Positions 15,801 to 23,613 of a stretch of 27,695 bases of DNA are shown one piece after another. The stretch comes from UPXZ01 sp964634605. Lineage in GTDB: Bacteria; Bacteroidota; Bacteroidia; Bacteroidales; Paludibacteraceae. Made by a program: the position numbers and the translations under genes. The notes under the pieces were generated by a model. That model searched no databases, had not been told where the DNA came from, and saw only the letters and a list, made by a program, of their open reading frames with translations. The stretch lies in the NCBI GenBank assembly GCA_964634605.1, contig CAZWLJ010000042.1:1-27695 (forward strand), given 5' to 3'. Each line of letters starts with the position of its first letter. The first letter of the stretch is position 1.

Positions 15801-15938
15801 ATCGGGATAAGGCAGGGATGTTGCTCGTGTTGATTCTTTGTTCACGGCAAAAACCTCCGGATTTTCCCAATCAGGCCGGGTTTGGGCTGAAAGGTTCAGT
15901 ATGAGCCTAAGCAAAATAAATAAAAGTGTTTTTCTCAT
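12837..15938 (-). CDS. Secreted beta-galactosidase, glycoside hydrolase family 2
   Basis: A 1033-residue GH2 enzyme of LacZ type and LacZ length. It starts with a signal peptide (MRKTLLFILLRLILNLSAQT), so it acts in the periplasm or outside; upstream in-frame codons to 16112 give a non-signal-like leader, so I use ATG 15938. The N-terminal sugar-binding domain contains SLDGIWKFKW and PVPGNWEFNGFGIPMYVN, then beta-sandwich, then the barrel. The acid/base is E473 in SLGNEASNG and the nucleophile E537 in IMCEYAHAMGNSMG, nearly the same numbers as E. coli LacZ. The C-terminal part holds the beta-galactosidase small-chain domain (FWRAPTDNDFGAGDQYK, WYGRGPRENYVDR). It would release terminal beta-galactose. 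No SusC/SusD pair is nearby. Confidence 0.95.
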   Translation of the reverse strand: MRKTLLFILLRLILNLSAQTRPDWENPEVFAVNKESTRATSLPYPDENLAIADVYNQSPFYVSLDGIWKFKWVPKVGEIPEGFWNENFDMNGWVNMPVPGNWEFNGFGIPMYVNTGFGFRARPPFTDREDSPVGTYRRNFDIPDNWDGRRVFIHFDAGTNAMYVWVNGQKVGYTQNSKSPAEFDITKYIRKGQNTLACEVHKFSDGSFLEDQDMWRLGGINRSVYLYSTAQTRILDFFAHPDLDTNYKNGLFSIEVSLKNYTNLPQIQTLEVAVLDKSGKKIVSKSQKKTIPANEILNVEIPQSRISSPLQWTAETPNLYTMVLTLKDEKGSVIESTSHKIGFRKIEIKDGQLLVNGKKVYFKGVNLHEFNTNAGNTVTRKEMMRNIQLMKELNINAVRTSHYPQQPLWYKLCDEYGIYLVDEANLESHGLGYGKDNVSNFPEWHAQHMDRIMRLIERDKNHASVIFWSLGNEASNGKAFFDMYDWAKQRDKSRPVQYEQAYQRDRNTDIICHMYPSWDSMLRDAKRDLGRPYIMCEYAHAMGNSMGNFQDYWDLMRTSKNMQGGFIWEWYNHGYPAKDEQGRSYWAYGGDLGGYNRMNDDNFCMDGMISPDQNYIPHTSIVKKVYQNIIFEAKDLKNGVITIFNDFKFTDISPKNYTFKWVLLKNGENSAEGNFDVTVKADSRQDVKLKLPSLEQKPGVEYFLQLYAYTKQASELIPAGFEVAKGEMAFETNNYFVEENTEGSLETEEKDNNLIVKSGDVEYEFSLRDGRMLNNVRNEGSNVFYELPRLNFWRAPTDNDFGAGDQYKLRLWDAASHNLTSKYKGLEKQNGTVTVKYEVKPRGVEAKVDLTYTVNKDGSLTIKADYKALSDDLPEMMRFGMLMTLPNDMDNFTWYGRGPRENYVDRNQDAFMGIWSGKVKDQAFQYFRPQETGNKTDVRWLTLKTDKGQGIEIKGAQPLSVAAINYKPEDLDPGMTKKQQHWKDVKSRWETVLYVDLFQRGVAGLNSWGAIPLNKYRFTAKEYQYSYTIKLLK

Positions 15939-16000
15939 TGTTAGTTTTTTTAAGTTTTTAATTTCTGAGCTGAAGTAATATTTCTGAAGTGATGGTAGCA

Positions 16001-16031
16001 CAAATTTATTAAATAAACATTTACCATTCAA
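16001..16031 (-). promoter_or_regulatory. Likely promoter of the beta-galactosidase gene
   Basis: Read on the minus strand, TTG (16031-16029), 20 bases, and TAAATTTG (16008-16001) match the Bacteroidetes consensus. Transcription would start about 55 bases before the ATG at 15938. Confidence 0.5.
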
Positions 16032-16429
16032 CGCGCCTGGTTTGGAAACTGATAACTTGAATGAATAGTTACAGCTAATTGAACTTTTTTTCTGTTTTGA
16101 AAAATAAAACATCGTGTCAATCCGGATTTTCTACTCACAATTCATTGTTGAATTTGATTCAGACGAACAAGGCAACAATCACGGATAATCATGAAACAGA
16201 AGCTTTGTAGCCAAAAAAATATTTTCAAAATGCAAAATACTACGTAAGGGAAATAAAAGCTTTCAATTCTGTTGATTCCTGTTTTGATAAGTTTGTTTTA
16301 ATTCAGATTATTTAAATTCCTTCCGTTAAACTTTTTAATTATAAACAAGTCAAAACATTGATTAATTATTATCAGACTGCATATAAGTAATTCCGTTATC
16401 ATTATTCTTCACCCTAATTTCTTTTGAAA
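16032..16429. other. Intergenic region between divergent genes, no gene seen
   Basis: About 400 AT-rich bases between the beta-galactosidase promoter and the beta-helix lipoprotein gene. No convincing coding frame was found. TAAGTTTG at 16288-16295 resembles a -7 box for the plus-strand gene, but no good -33 box lies at the right distance. ATTGTTG/CAACAAT halves occur near 16143-16177 with a long spacer and are probably chance. Confidence 0.5.
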
Positions 16430-18004
16430 ATGAAAAAAGATAGTTTATTGATCCTTATAGGTTGTGTTTTCACACTTATTGTGTCATGTAATCCTGACAA
16501 TGTGCTTGACAACAATGCTTCAGACAGTTCTAACGATGAAACAGAATTAGCGTCCGATTATGACTGGAATGCAACAATCGCAAGTGCCATTACGTTGAAT
16601 AACAATAATATAACCTCTGGTTCGGATGCTGTAACTATTGCAGGTTCTACTGCGACAATAACAAAAGCCGGGTATTATATTGTGAATGGAACACTGACAA
16701 ACGGACAACTTATTGTGGCTGCGGATTCTGGTATTGTTAAAATTCAGCTGAACGGTGTAAACTTAGCCAGCACAACCGGATCACCGTTATATATCAAAAA
16801 ATCTTCCAAAACCATACTTTTTCTGGCTGACGGAAGTTCAAATATGATATCCGACGCTACGTCGTACGTGTCAAGTGAAGAACCCAATGCTGCGATATTC
16901 AGCAATTCATACTTCGCAATTACGGGGAACGGCTCACTCACTGTAAAAGGTAATTTTAATGATGCTATTTCGACTGATGATGAACTCATAATAAACAACG
17001 GAACCATAACAGCAACAGGTAAGGATGACGCGATACGTGGAAAAAACTATATAAAAGTTAACGGAGGAACTATAACTGCTACTAGTGGAACCGGACATGC
17101 GCTTAAATCGGATAACACGGATAAAACCGGTTATGGTTATGTTAAAATTGATGGTGGTACACTTAATCTTACATCATCGTCAGCCGACGGCATCCATGCT
17201 GTGAAAAGAGTAATCATCAATTCCGGTAATCTGACGATATCAGCAACGGGAAGTCAGGCGTTGCATTCCGATTCGCTGGTGGTTATTAATGACGGAACTA
17301 CTTTCATCAAATCGTCTAAAGAAGGGATTGAAAGTCCTTATATAGTGATGAACGGAGGCGAACTGAATATTAATGCCACAGACGACGGATTTAACTCGAC
17401 TTTTGGAAATGGCGGAGAGGCAAATGATAAAAGCTGCCTGACTATAAATGGTGGTAAAACCTCGGTTAATGTTGTCAGAGGCGATGGACTCGACAGTAAC
17501 GGAACAGGCAACATGACCGGAGGAATAGTGGTAGTTCACGGTCCGTCAAGTACACCTGAAGTGGCTCTGGATGTGAACGGTGATTTTAAAGTAACCGGGG
17601 GAACCATGATAGCTTCGGGACCAAATTCAGGCAATATGATAGAAGGACCTGCAACCAGTTCGTCGCAATATTCTGTACTGATTAAATTCGGCACTAGTTC
17701 AGGTATGTTTGGAGGCCCTGGTGGTGGAACAGGAACCAATCAAATTGCAGCAGGAACAATTATCAATATCCGGGATAGTTCAGGGAACAGCCTCATAAGT
17801 TTTGTTCCTGTTCGTGCATGTTATTATGTAATTTTCTCTTCTCCGCTGCTTAAGAGCGGTTCCACTTACACCGTTTATACCGGTTCAACTGTTACCGGTG
17901 AAACCATCTGGAACGGATATTATCAGAATGGTACCGCAAACGGAGGAACTTCCCGTGGTACATTTACCGTTTCGGGAAAACTTACTACTGTTAATTTGAG
18001 TTGA
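16430..18004 (+). CDS. Cthe_2159-like carbohydrate-binding beta-helix lipoprotein
   Basis: A 524-residue protein with a lipoprotein signal (MKKDSLLILIGCVFTLIVSC, lipid-attached Cys), then an Asp/Asn/Ser-rich linker, then a long right-handed beta-helix. The repeats read like IINNGTITATGKDDAIRGK, IKVNGGTITATSGTGHALKS, IDGGTLNLTSSSADGIHA and VMNGGELNINATDDGFNS: each coil has an xNGG turn and an acidic DDxI/DGxxS segment. This is the pattern of the Cthe_2159 (DUF4353) family, whose founder binds cellulose and polygalacturonate and calcium. A Gly-rich stretch and a small C-terminal beta domain follow. It is likely surface or periplasm anchored. ATG 16430 is preferred over TTG 16424. Confidence 0.85.
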   Translation: MKKDSLLILIGCVFTLIVSCNPDNVLDNNASDSSNDETELASDYDWNATIASAITLNNNNITSGSDAVTIAGSTATITKAGYYIVNGTLTNGQLIVAADSGIVKIQLNGVNLASTTGSPLYIKKSSKTILFLADGSSNMISDATSYVSSEEPNAAIFSNSYFAITGNGSLTVKGNFNDAISTDDELIINNGTITATGKDDAIRGKNYIKVNGGTITATSGTGHALKSDNTDKTGYGYVKIDGGTLNLTSSSADGIHAVKRVIINSGNLTISATGSQALHSDSLVVINDGTTFIKSSKEGIESPYIVMNGGELNINATDDGFNSTFGNGGEANDKSCLTINGGKTSVNVVRGDGLDSNGTGNMTGGIVVVHGPSSTPEVALDVNGDFKVTGGTMIASGPNSGNMIEGPATSSSQYSVLIKFGTSSGMFGGPGGGTGTNQIAAGTIINIRDSSGNSLISFVPVRACYYVIFSSPLLKSGSTYTVYTGSTVTGETIWNGYYQNGTANGGTSRGTFTVSGKLTTVNLS

Positions 18005-18026
18005 TCACTTGCGGGGCAGGATATTT

Positions 18027-19406
18027 TTATTTCTTTCCGCCGAATAAGACCCTGAATGCTTCTTCCACCTTTCGGACCTGAACCAACTCTATGTTTATTT
18101 TCTTCAGATCGAGGCTTTTCAGGTTTACCTGCGGGATAATCATTTTTTTGAATCCAAGTTTCTCGGCTTCATGAATTCGTTGTTCCAGGCGGTTGACAGG
18201 TCGGATTTCTCCGGAAAGTCCCACTTCACCGGCCATGCATACGTGCGATTCGATAGCCGTATCCAGACTGGAGGAGAGTACGGCTGAGATGACGGCCAGA
18301 TCAATGGCCGGGTCATTTACCCGGATTCCACCGGCAATATTCATAAACACGTCTTTCTGAACGAGTTTGAATCCCGCACGTTTTTCGAGTACTGCCAGAA
18401 GCATATTGAGCCTCCGGTAATCGAAACCGGTGCTGGAGCGTTGAGGATTACCATATGCGGCAGAACTGACCAATGCCTGTACTTCTATTAAAAAAGGGCG
18501 GATACCTTCAATAGCCGAAGCAATGGCAACACCGCTCAGTCCTTCATGATTCTGCGAGAGCAGGAGTTCGGAGGGATTGCTTACTTCACGGAGTCCGCTT
18601 TGCTGCATCTCGAAAATTCCGAGTTCAGATGTACTTCCGAAGCGGTTTTTTATCGGGCGAAGAATACGGTACATGTAATGCTGATCGCCTTCAAACTGCA
18701 ATACTGTATCCACAATGTGTTCCAGTACTTTTGGTCCGGCTATGCTGCCTTCCTTGTTGATGTGACCGATGAGCAGCACCGGTATATTGGTTGTTTTGCA
18801 GAATTTCAGCAATGCAGCCGCACATTCGCGTACCTGCGATACACTGCCGGGCGAAGATTCCATGGATTCGGTGGTGATGGTCTGGATCGAATCCACTATC
18901 AGTAAATCGGGTTTCACGTTCTGAGCATGTACGAAAACCTGTTCGAGCGAAGTTTCGCTAACAATGTAGCAATCCGGTTCTCTGTACGTTAGCCGTTCGG
19001 CACGCAGTTTCAGCTGATTCACACTCTCTTCGCCTGAGATATAAAGCGTTCGTTTGCCGGTCATTCCAAGAACCACCTGAAGTACGAGTGTTGATTTACC
19101 GATACCGGGTTCGCCACCGATAAGTACCAGTGAGCCTTTTACCAGTCCGCCTCCCAGCACCCTGTTCAGCTCGTTACTGCATGTGTCGAATCGTTCTTCT
19201 GCGCTCGCTTCGACACCTGAAATAAGCACCGGTTTTTGTTTTGAGGGTTGATAACCTGCTATAGTTACCCTGGGTGTAACCGGATCTTTGTGTATCACTT
19301 CTTCGACCATCGTGTTCCACTCGCCGCACGATGGACATTTCCCGATCCATTTGGGAGAATCAAATCCGCAGTTCTGGCAAAGGTAAGCAGTTCTTGTTTT
19401 AGCCAT
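18027..19406 (-). CDS. radA: DNA repair protein RadA (Sms)
   Basis: A 459-residue RadA with all landmarks: N-terminal zinc finger with C10, C13, C24 and C27 (CQNCGFDSPKWIGKCPSCGEW), Walker A GGEPGIGKST around residues 97-106, the RadA-specific KNRFGSTSELGIFEM segment near residue 255, and a C-terminal Lon-protease-like domain (AGEVGLSGEIRPV, EAEKLGFKKMIIP) without a serine-lysine active site. RadA is a hexameric helicase that drives branch migration in recombination. It is convergent with the beta-helix gene (22 bases between stops) and divergent from ileS. Confidence 0.97.
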   Translation of the reverse strand: MAKTRTAYLCQNCGFDSPKWIGKCPSCGEWNTMVEEVIHKDPVTPRVTIAGYQPSKQKPVLISGVEASAEERFDTCSNELNRVLGGGLVKGSLVLIGGEPGIGKSTLVLQVVLGMTGKRTLYISGEESVNQLKLRAERLTYREPDCYIVSETSLEQVFVHAQNVKPDLLIVDSIQTITTESMESSPGSVSQVRECAAALLKFCKTTNIPVLLIGHINKEGSIAGPKVLEHIVDTVLQFEGDQHYMYRILRPIKNRFGSTSELGIFEMQQSGLREVSNPSELLLSQNHEGLSGVAIASAIEGIRPFLIEVQALVSSAAYGNPQRSSTGFDYRRLNMLLAVLEKRAGFKLVQKDVFMNIAGGIRVNDPAIDLAVISAVLSSSLDTAIESHVCMAGEVGLSGEIRPVNRLEQRIHEAEKLGFKKMIIPQVNLKSLDLKKINIELVQVRKVEEAFRVLFGGKK

Positions 19407-19425
19407 AATATGAGATATTATTTAA

Positions 19426-19433
19426 CAAAGATA
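19426..19433 (-). promoter_or_regulatory. Possible -7 box for radA
   Basis: On the minus strand the sequence is TATCTTTG, a perfect TAnnTTTG match, about 20 bases before the radA ATG. A matching -33 box is not obvious, so this is tentative. Confidence 0.4.
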
Positions 19434-19497
19434 CTTTATTTTTTCGGAATGAATGGATTACCAGCAGTTCTTCTTTTTAGAATCCATAAAATTTTTG

Positions 19498-19505
19498 TAA
19501 TTTTG
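19498..19505 (+). promoter_or_regulatory. Probable -7 box of the ileS promoter
   Basis: TAATTTTGC (19498-19506) matches TAnnTTTG plus the often seen following C. The expected -33 position shows only TTTT. Transcription would start near 19512, leaving a leader of about 87 bases before ATG 19599. Together with the radA box this region works as a divergent promoter. Confidence 0.55.
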
Positions 19506-19598
19506 CACCCTTAATTTTAATTGATTAACCGGTTGGCAAAACACTCATTTGTTTTTTCTCCAACCCGTATAATTCGCATTAATTCATGTAATTCATAT

Positions 19599-22500
19599 AT
19601 GAAAAAGAAGTTTAAAGAATATTCCGGACTTAATCTTTCTGAGGTAAACAAAGAGATGCTTGAATACTGGAACGAACATGATATGTTTCAGAAGAGCATC
19701 GAAATCCGTGAAGGACAACCCACGTTTGTCTTTTATGAAGGTCCTCCTTCTGCCAACGGGATGCCCGGCATTCACCACGTGATGGCTCGTACTATCAAGG
19801 ACGTTTTCTGCCGTTTCAAAACCATGCAGGGATTTCAGGTGAAGCGTAAAGCAGGCTGGGATACACACGGACTTCCCGTAGAACTGGGTGTGGAGAAAGC
19901 ATTGGGAATTACAAAGGATGATATCGGGAAAACTATCAGTGTGGAAGAATACAATGCAGCATGTCGCCGCGATGTGATGAAATATACCCGGGAATGGGAA
20001 GATCTGACCGTGAAAATGGGCTATTGGGTGGATATGAACGATCCGTATATTACGTATGATAATCGCTACATCGAAACACTCTGGTGGCTTCTTAAGCAAT
20101 TGTATAACAAAGGATTACTTTATAAGGGTTATACCATTCAACCCTATTCGCCTGCAGCCGGAACCGGACTTTCCACGCATGAACTCAATCAACCCGGATG
20201 TTATCGCGATGTAAAAGACACAACGGTTGTGGCTCAGTTCCGCCTCTCGCCATCTCATTCCGGAGGCGGGTCGGATGCCAGTAATCTGAGCGAAAAGCTA
20301 ATGAAGATTTTTGCGCTCAATCCCACTTCTTCGGAGGGGTTAGAGGAGGCATTCTTCCTTGCCTGGACTACCACACCCTGGACCCTGCCATCCAACACTG
20401 CACTGGCTGTAGGCGCTAACATCGATTATGTGATGGTAAAAGCACAAAATCCGTATTCCAGGGAAGTTTGTCACTATATACTTGCCGAGGCACTTCTGGG
20501 AAGCGTGATGGGTAAAAATGAGTATGAAATTCTTGGAAAATGTAAAGGAAAAGATCTCGAGGGAATTGAATACAAACAGCTAATTCCCTGGGTAAACCCG
20601 GGCGAAAATGCATTTCGCGTGGTGACAGGGGATTTTGTAACCACCGAAGATGGAACCGGAATTGTGCATATAGCTCCCACCTTTGGAGCCGACGACGACC
20701 GCGTAGCCAAACAAAATGGTGTGCCGCCACTCACTCTAACCGACAAAGAGGGAAATATCCGCCCGATGGTGGATCTGACCGGTAAATTCTACAAAACAGA
20801 AGATCTGGATGAAAACTTTGTAAAAGAAAATGTAAATACAGAACTTTATAAAGAATACGCCGGGCGTTTTGTGAAAAATGAGTATGATGAAACACTGACC
20901 GAAAACGAAGCCCCGCTGGATGTAGATCTGGCAGTGATGCTCAAGCAGCAGGGACTTGCTTTCAAAATAGAGAAACATACGCACAGTTACCCGCATTGCT
21001 GGCGTACGGATAAACCGGTACTGTACTATCCGCTGGACAGCTGGTTTATCAGAAGTACAGCCTGCCGTGAGGAAATGATAGAACTCAACAACACAATCAA
21101 CTGGAAACCGGCTTCCACGGGAACAGGACGTTTCGGTAAATGGCTTGAAAACCTTCAGGACTGGAACCTGAGCCGTAGCCGCTACTGGGGAACCCCTCTT
21201 CCTATCTGGCGTACCGAAGATGGTGCGGAAGAAATCTGTATCGGTTCTGTTGCGGAATTGATTGAAGAAATCGAAAAATCAATCGAAGCCGGACTGATGA
21301 ACGAAAATCCGTTTAAGAACTTCAAACCCGGAGAATATACGGCTGAAAATTACGATACGAAGAATATCGATTTGCACCGTCCGTATGTTGATCAGATTAT
21401 TCTGGTTTCTCCGTCCGGAAAAGCGATGAAACGCGAACTCGATTTGATTGACGTGTGGTTCGACAGTGGCGCTATGCCTTTCGCGCAGTTGCATTATCCG
21501 TTCAGCCTATCCCAAACCCTTTCCGAAGGAAAGGGCTTTCAGGGAGCAGAAAGTAATAGCAGCGATAAGTTTGGATATATGACATCTAATCCGATGCTTT
21601 ACGAAATATTAAAAGAAAATGCTAAAAAACACAAATCTAACCCAACAGAAGCAGAAGAAGTACTCTGGAAACATCTGAAAGGCAAGAAACTGCAGGATTT
21701 TAAATTTCGAAGAGAACATATAATTGATGATATTATAGTTGATTTTGTGTGTCTGAAAGAAAAATTAATTATTGAGGTTGATGGAGGATATCATAAAGAA
21801 GCAGACGTTCAGAAATTAGATGCATTGAAAACAGAGATTCTCACTGAAAAAGGATTTCGTGTTATTCGATTTTTCAGCGAACAAATTGTGGCAGATATTG
21901 ACAGAGTACTTGAAGCAATTTTAGGTGAACTTAATAAACCGTACGACCCAGTTCCCTTCCCTTCGGGAAGGGTTAGAGATGGGCTTGGGTTTGGAGGCAT
22001 GTACCCCGCCGATTTTATTTCTGAAGGCGTTGACCAGACACGCGGCTGGTTCTATACACTGCATGCTATCAGCACGATGATCATGGGATCGGTTGCTTTC
22101 AAAAATGTAATTTCAAACGGACTGGTGCTTGATAAAACAGGTGCTAAAATGTCCAAACGTCTCGGAAATGCCGTCGATCCGTTCTCAACCATCGAAAAAT
22201 ACGGTTCAGATCCGCTGCGCTGGTACATGATGACCAATGCTTCGCCCTGGGACAACCTGAAATTTGACATAGATGGAGTGGAAGAGGTGCGCCGCAAATT
22301 CTTCGGTACGCTGTACAATACCTACTCATTCTTTGCCCTGTATGCCAACGTGGATAATTTCTCTACTTCGCTTGAGCAGATTCCCGTATCGGAGAGGCCG
22401 GAAATAGACCGCTGGATAATTTCTTTGCTCAATACGCTGGTGAAGAACGTTAAGACGTATTACGAGGATTACGAACCTACCAAAGCTGGTCGTGCTATTT

Positions 22501-23510
22501 CCGATTTCGTGGGCGAAAACCTGAGCAACTGGTACGTGCGGCTGAACCGTAAACGGTACTGGGGTGGAGAATTCGACAGGGATAAAATAGCTGCTTATCA
22601 GACACTCTACACTTGCCTGGATACTGTGGCAAAACTGATGGCACCCATAGCGCCGTTCTATGCCGACAGGCTGTACCTGGATTTACACGATTTCTCTGAA
22701 GGAGGCAATATAAGCGTTCATCTGACCGATTTTCCGGCATTCGACGAATCGCTTATCGACAAAAACCTGGAAGAATGCATGCAGCTTGCCCAGCAAACTT
22801 CATCCATGATACTGGCTCTGAGACGCAAAGCCGAAAAGAAGGTTCGTCAGCCGCTATCGAAAGCGGTCGTTCCGGCTCCCGACGAAAAAACATTCAGTCA
22901 GATCAGGTACGTAGCTGATCTTATCAAGGCTGAAGTGAATGTGAAGGAACTGGAAGTAATCTCTTCGGATGCCGATATGGATAGCCTGGTGAAAAAAGTG
23001 AAACCCAATTTCAAAACACTGGGAAAAAAATACGGCAAACAGATGAAAGAAATAGCTTTAGCCCTGCCCGGAATGACAAAACAGCAGATTGCCGAAATCG
23101 AACGAAAGGGAGAATATACGCTTGCATTATCCTCGGGAGATGTATTGCTGACTGCCGAAGACGTGGAAATATTTACAGAGGATATGCCAGGATGGCTGGT
23201 GGCAAACGAAGGAAATCTGACTGTCGCCCTGGATATAGCGGTGACCGACGAACTGCAACGCGAAGGAATAGCCCGTGAACTGGTCAACCGGATTCAGAAT
23301 ATTCGCAAAACAAGCGGTTTCGAAATTGTTGACAAGATAGGGGTGACCATCGAAAAACACAACGAGATAAATGCCGCCGTAGCTGAGTTTTCTGATTACA
23401 TCGCCACACAGGTGCTTGCCAATTCCATCGAACTGGTAGATGTTGCCGAGAATGCAATAGAACTCGATTTTGAAGACTTCCTGGTTAGAATTGTGGTCGT
23501 GAAACAATAA
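19599..23510 (+). CDS. ileS: Isoleucyl-tRNA synthetase with an in-frame DUF559 nuclease insertion
   Basis: Attaches isoleucine to tRNA-Ile. The 1303 residues are roughly 160 longer than usual for Bacteroidetes. The start at MKKKFKEYSGLNLSEVNKEM is chosen because upstream codons give no family match. Visible are PPSANGMPGIHH (HIGH variant, H59-H60), GWDTHGLPVELGVEKALGI, the editing-domain motif AWTTTPWTLPSNTAL, WNLSRSRYWGTPLPIW, DVWFDSGAMPFAQLHYPF, DQTRGWFYTLHAIS and KMSKR (from K850). The sequence type is eukaryote-like (IleRS type 2). Residues about 217-250 and 636-796 are extra: the first is a short foreign segment, the second contains a complete DUF559 endonuclease domain. The frame remains open and all catalytic motifs survive, so the enzyme is presumably active with the domain as a surface insert. 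Confidence 0.95.
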   Translation: MKKKFKEYSGLNLSEVNKEMLEYWNEHDMFQKSIEIREGQPTFVFYEGPPSANGMPGIHHVMARTIKDVFCRFKTMQGFQVKRKAGWDTHGLPVELGVEKALGITKDDIGKTISVEEYNAACRRDVMKYTREWEDLTVKMGYWVDMNDPYITYDNRYIETLWWLLKQLYNKGLLYKGYTIQPYSPAAGTGLSTHELNQPGCYRDVKDTTVVAQFRLSPSHSGGGSDASNLSEKLMKIFALNPTSSEGLEEAFFLAWTTTPWTLPSNTALAVGANIDYVMVKAQNPYSREVCHYILAEALLGSVMGKNEYEILGKCKGKDLEGIEYKQLIPWVNPGENAFRVVTGDFVTTEDGTGIVHIAPTFGADDDRVAKQNGVPPLTLTDKEGNIRPMVDLTGKFYKTEDLDENFVKENVNTELYKEYAGRFVKNEYDETLTENEAPLDVDLAVMLKQQGLAFKIEKHTHSYPHCWRTDKPVLYYPLDSWFIRSTACREEMIELNNTINWKPASTGTGRFGKWLENLQDWNLSRSRYWGTPLPIWRTEDGAEEICIGSVAELIEEIEKSIEAGLMNENPFKNFKPGEYTAENYDTKNIDLHRPYVDQIILVSPSGKAMKRELDLIDVWFDSGAMPFAQLHYPFSLSQTLSEGKGFQGAESNSSDKFGYMTSNPMLYEILKENAKKHKSNPTEAEEVLWKHLKGKKLQDFKFRREHIIDDIIVDFVCLKEKLIIEVDGGYHKEADVQKLDALKTEILTEKGFRVIRFFSEQIVADIDRVLEAILGELNKPYDPVPFPSGRVRDGLGFGGMYPADFISEGVDQTRGWFYTLHAISTMIMGSVAFKNVISNGLVLDKTGAKMSKRLGNAVDPFSTIEKYGSDPLRWYMMTNASPWDNLKFDIDGVEEVRRKFFGTLYNTYSFFALYANVDNFSTSLEQIPVSERPEIDRWIISLLNTLVKNVKTYYEDYEPTKAGRAISDFVGENLSNWYVRLNRKRYWGGEFDRDKIAAYQTLYTCLDTVAKLMAPIAPFYADRLYLDLHDFSEGGNISVHLTDFPAFDESLIDKNLEECMQLAQQTSSMILALRRKAEKKVRQPLSKAVVPAPDEKTFSQIRYVADLIKAEVNVKELEVISSDADMDSLVKKVKPNFKTLGKKYGKQMKEIALALPGMTKQQIAEIERKGEYTLALSSGDVLLTAEDVEIFTEDMPGWLVANEGNLTVALDIAVTDELQREGIARELVNRIQNIRKTSGFEIVDKIGVTIEKHNEINAAVAEFSDYIATQVLANSIELVDVAENAIELDFEDFLVRIVVVKQ
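20249..20350 (+). mobile_element. 102-base MITE-like in-frame insertion in ileS
   Basis: Between VVAQF and FLAWTTTPW the protein has about 34 extra residues that do not resemble IleRS. Their DNA is bounded by GCCATCTCATTCCGGAGGCGGG (20249-20270) and, reversed, by GCCTCCTCTAACCCCTCCGAAG (20350-20329). Both ends resemble the terminal repeats of the larger element at 21504, notably CATCTC and TCTAACCC plus CCGAAG. The length is 34 codons exactly. It looks like a decayed, gene-less relative of the larger element. The alternative is ordinary divergence of a variable loop. Confidence 0.5.
21504..21535 (+). repeat. Left terminal inverted repeat of the DUF559 element
   Basis: Begins AGCCTATCCCAAACC and ends in the palindrome CCCTTTCC-GAA-GGAAAGGG (21517-21535). 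It therefore forms a hairpin by itself as well as pairing with the right end. Confidence 0.85.
21954..21985 (-). repeat. Right terminal inverted repeat of the DUF559 element
   Basis: Read on the minus strand it begins AGCCCATCTCTAACC and ends in CCCTTCCC-GAA-GGGAAGGG (21972-21954). The paired substitutions keep the internal hairpin intact relative to the left end (T to C opposite A to G), which suggests selection on the hairpin. Confidence 0.85.
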
Positions 23511-23531
23511 ATTCATAACTTTTCTAAAATA

Positions 23532-23563
23532 ATTGTTATTCTGAAATTAAATGCGTATTTTCG
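23532..23563 (+). promoter_or_regulatory. Possible promoter of the DksA-like gene
   Basis: ATTG (23532-23535), 20 bases, TATTTTCGC (23556-23564): one mismatch in each box of the Bacteroidetes consensus. Transcription would begin about 45 bases before the ATG at 23614. Confidence 0.45.
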
Positions 23564-23613
23564 CACATTCATTTAGAAAAATTTACCGTTGAACCTGATA
23601 AACACGCTGAATT

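Larger units (their letters stand above)
21504..21985 (+). mobile_element. 482-base in-frame element carrying a DUF559 nuclease domain, inside ileS
   Basis: Located between HYPF and (GM)YPADF, where other IleRS proteins have only about ten residues. Its ends are 32-base inverted repeats that match at 27 positions. Inside, residues 661-780 (from the in-frame ATG at 21579) read like a stand-alone DUF559 protein: MLYEILKENAKKHKSNPTEAEEVLW, KFRREHIIDDIIVDFVCL, KLIIEVDGGYHK, RVIRFFSEQI. D715, E726, D728 and H732 fit the Vsr-like PD-(D/E)xK core. There is no stop codon, and the frame continues into ileS. No target duplication was seen. Confidence 0.85.

Noticed and set aside
21579..21950. DUF559 domain as a separate gene that ends inside ileS
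   Set aside because: There is no stop codon between the domain and the rest of ileS in this frame; it reads straight through, so it is annotated as part of the ileS product, although internal initiation at ATG 21579 cannot be excluded.
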